Under the pieces are notes generated by a model. The model was not told the DNA's origin. It did not search any database and saw only the letters and a program-made list of their open reading frames with translations. The translations under genes were made by a program, and so were the position numbers. Of a stretch of DNA of 64,000 nt, positions 50,908 through 58,379 are shown one piece after another (positions within the stretch are counted from its first letter, which is position 1; each line of letters opens with the position of its first letter). This DNA is from CAVRCA01 sp965218045. Its GTDB lineage: Bacteria > Pseudomonadota > Alphaproteobacteria > Acetobacterales > Acetobacteraceae. The stretch covers positions 434,001-498,000 of the forward strand of contig CBDCJX010000011.1 in assembly GCA_965218045.1 (NCBI GenBank), read 5' to 3'.

Positions 50908-52098
50908 ATGAACCGTCCGCAAACCGTGATCGGCTTCATCAACGCCGCCCATTTCATCGACCACTACGCCATGCTGGTGTTCGCGGCGGCGGTGATCGTG
51001 ATGGGGCCGGTGTTTGGCATGCGCTACGCCGACCTCCTGCCGTATGCGACGCCGGGCTTCATCGCCTTTGGCGCGGGCTCACTGCTGACCGGTTGGCTGG
51101 GCGACCGCTGGAGCCGGCGGCACATGATGGTGGTGTTCTTTTTAGGCATCGGCGCGGCCATGGCAGCGGTGGGCCTGGTGCAAACGCCGCTGCAACTCGG
51201 CGTCGCCCTGCTCGCGGTCGGGCTGTTTGCCGCGATCTATCATCCGGTCGGCACCGCAATGCTGGTCTCCTACGCCGATCGGCTTGGCCGCGAGGTCGGC
51301 ATCAACGGCGTTTGGGGCAATTTCGGCGTCGCCTCATCGGCGCTGGTGACCGGTGTGGTCTGCCAGTATCTCGGCTGGCGTTGGGCCTTCATCCTGCCCG
51401 GGATGGTTTCGATGGCGATCGGCCTCGCCTTCATCGGTCGCGTCCAGCACGAGGTGCGCGTCGGCCACAAGCAGGCGGGTGCCACCGCCCGCGTCCCGAA
51501 AGGCGCGATGTGGCGGGTGGTGGCCGCCCTGACCGTCACCGTGATCGCCGGCTCGACCACGTTCAACGCGATCACGGTGGCACTGCCCAAGCTGTTCGCC
51601 GAGCGCCTTGCGGACCTCACGACCAGCCCGGCCGCTATCGGCTGCATCGCGGCCGGGGTATACGTGTTCGGCGCGCTGGCTCAGTACACGATTGGCGGCC
51701 TGATCGACCGGCACTCGCTGAAATCCGTGTTCCTGCCGCTTTCGCTGGTGCTCACACCGCTGCTCTACCTGGGCGCCAGCCTCTCCGGCATCCGGCTCAT
51801 CCTGGTCGCGATCGGCGTCATCGTCGGCATCTTCGGGCAGGTGACGGTGAACGACGCGATGGTCGGCAAGTACACCAGCGAGGAGTGGCGCTCGCGTGCC
51901 TACGCCGCGCGCTACTTCCTCGGCTTCACGGCGGCGGGCGCCTCGGTTGGTTTGGTCGCCTGGCTGCACGAGCGGGGCGGCTTCACGCTCACCTTGCAGG
52001 CGTTCGGCGGGCTTTGCCTGCTGGTCATCGTGGGCGCGCTGTTGTTCCCCCGCGAGCACCGCGCCCCTGCCGTGCCCGCCCATCAGCCGGCGGAGTAG
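50908..52098 (+). CDS. MFS transporter
   Basis: Encodes 396 residues from ATG 50908 (a GTG at 50896 is alternative). About 12 hydrophobic segments and the MFS loop motif GSLLTGWLGDRWSRRHMMV between TM2 and TM3 are visible; the second half has ALAQYTIGGLIDRHSLKSVF. The N-terminus NRPQTVIGFINAAHFIDHYAML is like that of MFS proteins of the fosmidomycin-resistance/sugar phosphate-exporter type. The substrate is unknown. Confidence 0.85.
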   Translation: MNRPQTVIGFINAAHFIDHYAMLVFAAAVIVMGPVFGMRYADLLPYATPGFIAFGAGSLLTGWLGDRWSRRHMMVVFFLGIGAAMAAVGLVQTPLQLGVALLAVGLFAAIYHPVGTAMLVSYADRLGREVGINGVWGNFGVASSALVTGVVCQYLGWRWAFILPGMVSMAIGLAFIGRVQHEVRVGHKQAGATARVPKGAMWRVVAALTVTVIAGSTTFNAITVALPKLFAERLADLTTSPAAIGCIAAGVYVFGALAQYTIGGLIDRHSLKSVFLPLSLVLTPLLYLGASLSGIRLILVAIGVIVGIFGQVTVNDAMVGKYTSEEWRSRAYAARYFLGFTAAGASVGLVAWLHERGGFTLTLQAFGGLCLLVIVGALLFPREHRAPAVPAHQPAE

Positions 52099-52188
52099 GG
52101 AACTCCGCCCCGGCCGCCCGCTCGTCACCGCGCCTTTGCCGCTGTATCGTCGGTCACGCTCCAACCGATCGAGACCGGGATTTGTGGC

Positions 52189-53355
52189 ATGGAATTCCAA
52201 ATAGGCCCGCAACAACGCGACATGATCGCCACGGTGCGGGAACTGGCGCAGTCGGAGTTCAAGCCGAACGCGCAGCGCTGGATGGACGGCACGTTTCCGT
52301 GGGAGAACATGCGCAAGCTCGCCGGCTTGGGCGTGCTCGGCATGACGGTCCCGGAGGAGTACGGCGGCCTCGGCCTGCCGGTGTTCGACACCGCGCTGAT
52401 CCTCGAGGAGATCGCCAAGGCTTGCTACGTCACCGCGATGGCCGTGCTCGGCGAGGCGGGGGTGCAGACAAGGGTGATCGCGCACTACGCGCCCGCCTCG
52501 ATCAAGCAGCGCATCCTGCCGAAAGTGGTCACCGGCGATTGCATCCTGGCGATCTGCATGACCGAGCCGCACGCCGGCACCGATGTGGCCAATTTCCGCA
52601 CCAACGCGCGCGTCGTCGGCGATCGGGTGATCCTGCGCGGCACGAAGACTTTGATCAGTCGGGTGCGTGAGGCCGGCATGTTCGTTGTGTTCACCCGCGT
52701 CGAAGGCAAGCCGGGGCGGGAAGGGATCGGCTGCGCGCTGGTGGAAGGCGGCACTCAGGGCGTTGAGGTCACCGGCACCTATCACACGATGGGTGGTGAG
52801 AACCTGTGCGAACTGCAGTTCAACGATTGCGAGCTGCCGCTGGAGAACTTGGTGCTGAAGGAGGGCGGGTTTCGCCGGCTGCTCACCGCGTTCAACACGC
52901 AACGCTGCCTTAACCCGGCGATCTCGCTTGGCCTGGCCGAAGCGGCGTTCGAGGAGGCGCTGAGCTACACGCGCGAGCGCGAGGTTTTCGGCCGCAAGGT
53001 CAGCGATAGCCAGGGCATCCGCTGGAAACTCGCCGATATGTTCAAGGACATCGAGGCCGGGCGCGGCCTGTTGTACCGCGCGTGCGGCACCGCCAACCCG
53101 TACCCCGACCCTTTCCTCTCGGCCACCGCAAAAGTGTTCTGCAACGAGATGGCGATGCGAGTCGCCAGCGAGGCGTTGCAGCTACACGGCGGCTACGGTT
53201 TCACCGACGAGTACCCGGTTTCGCGCATCTACCGCGCCGTGCGCTACGGCTCGCTTGGCGGCGGTACCACGGAGACCCTACGTGACCTGATCGGCAAGAA
53301 ACTGACCGCCGCCGATCTCGGTGGGCAGGGCATCCTCGGCCTCAACACGTATTGA
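52189..53355 (+). CDS. Acyl-CoA dehydrogenase-family protein without a usual catalytic glutamate
   Basis: Encodes 388 residues, the normal length. FAD-binding and substrate signatures are present: ILAICMTEPHAGTDVANFRTNA (about 120-140), YTREREVFGRKVSDSQGIRWKLADMF (about 260-285) and LHGGYGFTDEYPVSRIYRAV. However, neither known catalytic-base position keeps Glu: the position used in MCAD-type enzymes (YEGT) is G358 in LGGGTTE, and the alternative position used in LCAD/isovaleryl-CoA dehydrogenase is Q238 in FNTQR. It may act on a different substrate, as a non-dehydrogenase or with another base. It converges with the SDR gene 6 bp away. Confidence 0.8.
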   Translation: MEFQIGPQQRDMIATVRELAQSEFKPNAQRWMDGTFPWENMRKLAGLGVLGMTVPEEYGGLGLPVFDTALILEEIAKACYVTAMAVLGEAGVQTRVIAHYAPASIKQRILPKVVTGDCILAICMTEPHAGTDVANFRTNARVVGDRVILRGTKTLISRVREAGMFVVFTRVEGKPGREGIGCALVEGGTQGVEVTGTYHTMGGENLCELQFNDCELPLENLVLKEGGFRRLLTAFNTQRCLNPAISLGLAEAAFEEALSYTREREVFGRKVSDSQGIRWKLADMFKDIEAGRGLLYRACGTANPYPDPFLSATAKVFCNEMAMRVASEALQLHGGYGFTDEYPVSRIYRAVRYGSLGGGTTETLRDLIGKKLTAADLGGQGILGLNTY

Positions 53356-53361
53356 GCGCGA

Positions 53362-54159
53362 TCAGACCTTCACCGAGGTGAGCGCGCCGCCGGTGGCGCT
53401 GCGGCCGCCGTCGGACACGTAATGTCCGCCGGTCATGTTGGAGGAAGAGTCCGAGCAGAGGAACAGCACCAGATTGGCGATCTCCTCGGCGCGGCCGTAG
53501 CGGCCGATCGGGATCATCTGCTGGTAGCCGGCGGCAAAGCCCTCCGGGTTGTCGGGGCTGCGGGTCTGCGCGATCGCCTGGATCATGCGCGTGTCGATCG
53601 GCCCCGGGCACACCGCGTTGACCCGCACGCCGTTGCGCGCCACCTCGCCGGCGGCGGTTTTGGTGAGGCCGATCACCGCGTGTTTCGAGGCGACATAGGC
53701 CGGCATGCCCGGCGTGGCGACCAGGCCGGCGACCGAGGCCGTGTTCACCACCGCGCCGGCTCCCTGCTTGATCATCGACGGCAGCACGTATTTGAGGCCG
53801 AGGAACACGCCGCGCACGTTGACCGCGATCACCTGGTCGAACGCATCCTCGTCGTGGTCGACGGTATCGGCGAACTTGCCCTCGATGCCGGCATTGTTGA
53901 AGAAGCAGTCGATGCGGCCGTACTGGTCGAGCGCGGTTTTGACGTAGGCTTGCACGTCGGCCGATTTCGACACGTCGGCGGCGATGAAGCTAGCCTCGCC
54001 ACCTTGCTGGCGCACGATGCCGGCGGTGCCTTCACCGAGCGACTGGTCGCGGTCGACCACCACCACTTTTGCGCCACCCTTGGCGAAGCCCAGCGCCGCG
54101 GCACGGCCGATGCCGCCGCCGCCGCCGGTGATCAGCGCGACCTTGCCGGAAAAATCCAT
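53362..54159 (-). CDS. Short-chain dehydrogenase/reductase
   Basis: Encodes 265 residues from ATG 54159 (GGGGAG upstream). Classical SDR: cofactor motif TGGGGGIG (11-18), D37 after VVVV (VVVVDRD, NAD preference), NNAG (88-91), and catalytic S142, Y155 and K159. The substrate is an alcohol/ketone pair that cannot be named. It is divergent from the 2-hydroxyacid dehydrogenase gene across 75 bp containing a palindrome, so the two are probably co-regulated. Confidence 0.9.
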   Translation of the reverse strand: MDFSGKVALITGGGGGIGRAAALGFAKGGAKVVVVDRDQSLGEGTAGIVRQQGGEASFIAADVSKSADVQAYVKTALDQYGRIDCFFNNAGIEGKFADTVDHDEDAFDQVIAVNVRGVFLGLKYVLPSMIKQGAGAVVNTASVAGLVATPGMPAYVASKHAVIGLTKTAAGEVARNGVRVNAVCPGPIDTRMIQAIAQTRSPDNPEGFAAGYQQMIPIGRYGRAEEIANLVLFLCSDSSSNMTGGHYVSDGGRSATGGALTSVKV

Positions 54160-54182
54160 GGCGTTTCTCCCCTTGTGAGCCT

Positions 54183-54207
54183 TGCCCGGCATACTAGCAT
54201 GCGGGCA
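54183..54207. promoter_or_regulatory. Palindrome in the divergent SDR / 2-hydroxyacid dehydrogenase promoter region
   Basis: TGCCCG (54183-54188) and CGGGCA (54202-54207) flank a core GCATACTAGCATG with inner GCAT/ATGC arms, giving a 25-bp imperfect palindrome centred about 35 bp from each start codon. Its place between two divergent catabolic genes is that of a regulator operator. The regulator is not in the window. Confidence 0.4.
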
Positions 54208-54234
54208 GAGGCCGCAAAGCAACCGGAGGAAACG

Positions 54235-55215
54235 ATGGCGCCCAAGATCCTGCTCGCCGCCAGCCCGCTGAACGATACGCCGATCGCGCAGGAGATGGCG
54301 CCGGACGGCTTCGATGTCACCATCGCCCCGCCGGACAGCGCCGAATATCGCTCCGCACTCGCCGAGGCCGAGTATTTCGTCGGGCTGACCAGCGGCCAAA
54401 TGGGCGAGGATTTCTTTCGCGCGGCACCCAAGCTCAAGCTCGTGCAATTGGTGAGTGCCGGTTATGACCGGGTGGACATCGAGGCGGCGCGGCAGGCGAA
54501 GGTTCCGGTGTCGAATAATGGTGGCGCCAACGCGATCGCGGTGGCCGAACACGCGATGCTGCTGATGCTGGCGGTCAACCGGCGGCTGATGTGGCAGCAC
54601 ACCAATGTTGTCGCCGGCCGCTGGCGCGGCAACGACTTTGCTAACGTCAAGTTGTACGAGCTGCACGGCAAGACGCTCGGCCTCATCGGGCTCGGCACGA
54701 TCGGCAAGAAGGTCGCCCGGCTCGGCCGCGCGTTCGGGCTCAGCGTGCAGTATTACGACACGGTGCGGCTCACCGAGGATGGCGAGGATGCGATCGGCGC
54801 ACGGTTCCGCGCGATGCCGGAGGTGTTGCGCAGTGCCGACATCGTCTCGCTGCACGTGCCGCTGACGCCGGCGACGCGCAAGCTGATCGGCGCCCGCGAG
54901 CTCGGCATGATGAAATCGTCGGCGATCCTAATCAACACGTGTCGCGGTCCGGTGGTGGACGAGGCGGCGTTGTACGAGGCGCTGAGCTCCGGCAAGATCG
55001 CCGCCGCTGGGCTCGACGTGTTCGAGGAGGAGCCGACCTCGCCCACCAATCCGCTGTTCCAGCTCGACAACGTGATCCTCACGCCGCACCTTGCCGGCCC
55101 GACCTGGGACAACCAGTATTCCCGCTTCCGCAACGCATTCGACAACGTCCAGCGCGTGGCGCGCGGCGACAAACCGCTGTGGGTGATCCCGGAGATGCGG
55201 GACCTGTTTTACTGA
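54235..55215 (+). CDS. D-2-hydroxyacid dehydrogenase
   Basis: Encodes 326 residues from ATG 54235 (GGAGGA a few nt upstream). Rossmann motif GLGTIG (152-157), and the catalytic R237 (NTCRGPVVDEAAL), E266 (GLDVFEEEP) and H285 (LTPHLAG). It reduces 2-oxo acids or oxidises D-2-hydroxy acids with NAD(P)H. The 3' part of this gene (from about 54802) has been copied, with decay, at 56824-57243. Confidence 0.9.
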   Translation: MAPKILLAASPLNDTPIAQEMAPDGFDVTIAPPDSAEYRSALAEAEYFVGLTSGQMGEDFFRAAPKLKLVQLVSAGYDRVDIEAARQAKVPVSNNGGANAIAVAEHAMLLMLAVNRRLMWQHTNVVAGRWRGNDFANVKLYELHGKTLGLIGLGTIGKKVARLGRAFGLSVQYYDTVRLTEDGEDAIGARFRAMPEVLRSADIVSLHVPLTPATRKLIGARELGMMKSSAILINTCRGPVVDEAALYEALSSGKIAAAGLDVFEEEPTSPTNPLFQLDNVILTPHLAGPTWDNQYSRFRNAFDNVQRVARGDKPLWVIPEMRDLFY

Positions 55216-55458
55216 TCGGCGTCGCAAGCACGTCGGAATTCTTTACACCCGCAGTAGTGTTCAAGTGATTCCGAGAGAGCTATCAGCAGGTTAGTGCTCT
55301 CCGCGGGTTGGTATCATTATTGCGACGGGCCTCTCCAACTCCCAGGAGACCCCGATGCGTGAACTTGGCGCGGCAGCAGACTTCCATCTTGGCGTGGCTC
55401 GGAATGGTCCCGGCCACGCCGGCCGGCGTTAATCGCTTCGACACGTCATCGTCGGAAC
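55216..55458. other. Spacer before the phospholipase D-like gene
   Basis: These 243 bp hold no supported gene. They are less GC-rich than the flanks and are different from the spacer after the copied dehydrogenase fragment (57244-57523), which suggests the material after the dehydrogenase was brought in separately in each copy. No clear promoter is visible. Confidence 0.4.
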
Positions 55459-56739
55459 ATGCTCCTACGTCCGGGCATCTTGGCGGCACTCGCGCTGACT
55501 TTGTTCGCGTGTGCGGCGCCTTCGCATGTCGACCCGAAGTCCATTGCCTCGACTGCCCCGGTGACGGAGCAGGGGTCCATCGAACGACTGATGAAGATCA
55601 GCAGCCACTTCGAACGGTTGCCCTTTGTCAAAGGCAATGCGGTGGAGCTGCTTCGCGATGGCCCAGCGACGTACGCGGCAATGACCGCCGCCATAAACTC
55701 CGCGACCCGGCGGGTCGATATGGAAACCTACCAGTTCGACACCGCCGCTGCGGCGAAGTTTGCAACGCTTCTGATACGGAAGATCGCTCAGGGTGTACAG
55801 GTGCATCTGATCTACGACGCCTGGGGCTCGATGTCCGAAAGCACCGCATTGTTCGACCAGCTTCGCGCGGGCGGTGTCCAGGTGGTCAGCTACCATCCGC
55901 TCGGTGCGGATGGAAAAATCGATCTCGACGTCAATCGGCGCGACCATCGCAAGCTGCTCATCGTGGACGGCGCCGTTGCCATCACTGGCGGCGTGAACAT
56001 TACCGGCGTCTACCTCAATCCCAAAGGAAGCGTGTCGACCGATCCCGACAAGATGGAGTGGCGCGACACCGATGTTCGGATCACGGGTCCGGTCGTGGCG
56101 CAGTTCGAAACCTTGTGGGAGAGGACGTGGCGGGGCCAGCACGGCCCTGCGTTGTTACCCGCACCTGCGACACCGGGCTTCGTGCGAGGGCCCTCAATCG
56201 TGCAGGCGATTGATGGAGCCCCGGTGGATAGTCATCCGGTGATCTATGAGACGCTGCTATCCGCCTTCGCGCTGGCGAAATCGTCGATCCACCTGACGAC
56301 GGGCTTCTTCGCTCCCACGCCCAAAATGGCCGGAGCGTTGCAGGACGCGGCGCGACGCGGCGTGGATGTGGCGATCATCGTGCCCGCACAAAGCGACAGC
56401 GAGGCAGCCCGTTTGGCCGGACGCTCGCACTACGCCGATCTGCTGCAAGCGGGCGTCAAGATCTACGAGCGGCACGGTGTAGTGCTTCATGCCAAGACCG
56501 CCGTGGTGGACGGGCTGTGGTCGACCGTCGGTTCGTCCAACCTCGATTGGCGCAGCACGATCCTGAATAACGAGATCGACGCCGTGATCCTCGGACGTGA
56601 TTTCGGCATGCGGATGGAGGCGATGTTCCGCGACGACATCCGGGCCTCCAGGCGGATCACTCCGGAGGCATGGTCGCAGCGAGGTATTGGTGAACGTCTC
56701 GGCGAGACCTGGGCACGGATGCTGGAAGTGCTGCTGTAG
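55459..56739 (+). CDS. Phospholipase D-like / cardiolipin synthase-type lipoprotein
   Basis: Encodes 426 residues. A signal with lipobox LFACAAP (C18) marks it as a lipoprotein; two HKD motifs follow: HRKLLIVD (H163, K165, D170) and HAKTAVVD (H344, K346, D351), the pair needed for one phosphatidyl transfer site. The family includes cardiolipin synthases and secreted nucleases or lipases. Lipid-anchored export makes a periplasmic or surface role likely. Codon use is somewhat less GC-biased than in neighbours, and it lies inside a rearranged segment, suggesting acquisition. Confidence 0.85.
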   Translation: MLLRPGILAALALTLFACAAPSHVDPKSIASTAPVTEQGSIERLMKISSHFERLPFVKGNAVELLRDGPATYAAMTAAINSATRRVDMETYQFDTAAAAKFATLLIRKIAQGVQVHLIYDAWGSMSESTALFDQLRAGGVQVVSYHPLGADGKIDLDVNRRDHRKLLIVDGAVAITGGVNITGVYLNPKGSVSTDPDKMEWRDTDVRITGPVVAQFETLWERTWRGQHGPALLPAPATPGFVRGPSIVQAIDGAPVDSHPVIYETLLSAFALAKSSIHLTTGFFAPTPKMAGALQDAARRGVDVAIIVPAQSDSEAARLAGRSHYADLLQAGVKIYERHGVVLHAKTAVVDGLWSTVGSSNLDWRSTILNNEIDAVILGRDFGMRMEAMFRDDIRASRRITPEAWSQRGIGERLGETWARMLEVLL

Positions 56740-56772
56740 AGCGGGCTGCCGCAGGACGGCCGGTTCAGCGCC

Positions 56773-56823
56773 TCACTCCAGGCGGAAATGCCGCTCCAGG
56801 TCTTTTCTGGTCTCGGTCATGTG
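56773..56823 (-). pseudogene. Duplicated 3' end of the flavin monooxygenase gene
   Basis: On the minus strand these bases encode HMTETRKDLERHFRLE and a stop, matching the C-terminus HMTETRKELERHFRLA of the monooxygenase at 58380-60173. DNA identity over 56778-56823 versus 58385-58430 is 42 of 46 bases. The match stops abruptly at 56823, where the copied dehydrogenase sequence begins. This is one side of a duplication joint. Confidence 0.8.
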
Positions 56824-57243
56824 CGGTTCCGTGCGATGCCGGAGGTGTTGCGCAGTGCCGACATCGTCTCGCTGCACGTGCCGCTGACACCGGCAACGCG
56901 CAAGCTGATCGGCGCCCGCGAGCTCGGCCTGATGAAATCGTCGGCGATCCTGATCAATACGTGTTGCGCCCCGTGGTGGACGAGGCGGCGCTGTACGAGG
57001 CGCTGAGCTCCGGCAAGATCGCCGCCGCCGGGCTCGACGTATTCGAGGAGGAGCCGACCTCGCCGACCAATCGACCAATCCGCTGTTCCAGCTCGACAAC
57101 GTGATCCTCACCCTGCACCTCGCCAGCCCGACCTGGGACAACCAGTATTCCCGCTTCCGCAACGGGTTCAATAACCCAGCACGTGGCGCGCGGGGACAAG
57201 CCGCTGTGGGTGATCTCGGAAATGCGGGACCTGTTCTACCGAT
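56824..57243 (+). pseudogene. Decayed copy of the 3' part of the D-2-hydroxyacid dehydrogenase gene
   Basis: From 56824 the sequence follows the dehydrogenase gene from 54802 nearly base for base (FRAMPEVLRSADIVSLHVPLTPATRKLIGAREL), but it has no start, lacks the N-terminal domain and most of the cofactor-binding domain, and carries a frameshift near 56966-56972, where INTCRGPVVD becomes INTCCAPWW. Further downstream are an 8-base duplication (CCAATCGACCAATC near 57066-57080) and other changes before the copied stop region near 57243. It is a non-functional fragment created by the rearrangement described for 54802-58430. Confidence 0.85.
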
Positions 57244-57523
57244 AGAGGGGGACTCTGACCCGTTCCCTCGTGAGCAAGAGCCACGGAACGGCACCATGTG
57301 CGCGAATCATTAAGAGTGGACGCGGGTCGCGTGATCTGACTCCCATATCGATGATAATGTGACCGCCGGATGTGGTGGGACGCTAACTTTATCGCGTTTG
57401 TTGCCGTGATCTCGGACCAGGCGGCATACCTGTGCTCCACCATCCTGCCCATCTAACGAGGTGGCGATCTGATACGGCGGGGTGACAGCCGGAATTCACT
57501 TGGGAAGGTTTGAAGGTTGAGCC
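57244..57523. other. Spacer before the DUF5677-like gene
   Basis: These 280 bp contain no supported gene and are distinctly less GC-rich than typical for this genome. The GGTTTGAAGGTTGAGCC stretch before ATG 57524 holds a weak AAGG ribosome site. The composition suggests that this spacer entered together with the following gene. No terminal repeats or integrase sequence were recognised. Confidence 0.4.
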
Positions 57524-58324
57524 ATGAACATGCAGGAGAGCTTCGAGGAAGCAGGGTTTCTGAGCCGTCGGGCGAAGCGCGGCATCCACAGCATCCGCGC
57601 CGAGAACCGGGGATGGTTCCAACTCGCTTACGACCTGAACACCGTTCTGATGCGCGCCGCAATGGCTGGAATGAACGGTGCCCATGGAAACTGTTGGAGC
57701 CAGGAGGCTGTGGCCGTGAGACTACTGCTGCGGACCACCAGCTCCCTCCAGGGCGTACTGTTGCTTTCGGAGAGGGGGATGATCGCTCCAGCCCGCACAC
57801 TGGTCAGGACCATCGTCGAGGATTCTTTTTGTGCCGCTGCGCTTGCCGACAAGCCGGACGAGGTAGTCAGGATGCTTCGGGATGACGCCGAAGCAAGTAG
57901 ACGTGGGCAGGCTAGCTTCATATTTGAGTATAAGCTGGGTAACGACCCTGAGATACTGGAAAAAGTGGAGAAGCTTATCAAGGAGACGGAAAGAAAGCCC
58001 CGCATTAACTGGCGAGATATGGCGAAGCGCAGCTCCATACTGCCGCTATACCTAAGCTACCAAATCCTGTCGGACGATTCCCTGCACACCTCAGCATCGT
58101 CCCTGGCGAAGCATGTTGTCAGACACGCCGGAGGAAACGGTTGGACCCACCATATGGGGCCGGGGCAGCCTGGCGACATCGCATCCACCCTTCACAACGC
58201 AGTAATGGCCGTCATGCCGGTTGGCATAGCCGTTACCCAGATTGCCAAGGACGATGTGAACAACTCAGCTATTGTTGCCCTGGCGGACCGCTTTCAGAGA
58301 TTGCCCATCGGCAACATAGCCTGA
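57524..58324 (+). CDS. DUF5677-like hypothetical protein
   Basis: Encodes 266 residues. A mostly helical protein with no signal peptide or membrane segment. The block LLLRTTSSLQGVLLLSERGMIAPARTLVRTIVEDSFCAAALADKPDEVVRML is the R-x-L-x-E-type helix pair seen in DUF5677/related proteins, which are common in genomic islands and phage-defence neighbourhoods but have no known activity. Codon use is distinctly less GC-biased (many A- and T-ending codons), unlike flanking genes, so recent transfer is likely. It lies alone between the dehydrogenase fragment and the monooxygenase. Confidence 0.55.
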   Translation: MNMQESFEEAGFLSRRAKRGIHSIRAENRGWFQLAYDLNTVLMRAAMAGMNGAHGNCWSQEAVAVRLLLRTTSSLQGVLLLSERGMIAPARTLVRTIVEDSFCAAALADKPDEVVRMLRDDAEASRRGQASFIFEYKLGNDPEILEKVEKLIKETERKPRINWRDMAKRSSILPLYLSYQILSDDSLHTSASSLAKHVVRHAGGNGWTHHMGPGQPGDIASTLHNAVMAVMPVGIAVTQIAKDDVNNSAIVALADRFQRLPIGNIA

Positions 58325-58379
58325 CCGAAGGCGCACATGTCCCAACGGACAAGTGCTGCCCTACGAAGAGGTTCCCTTT

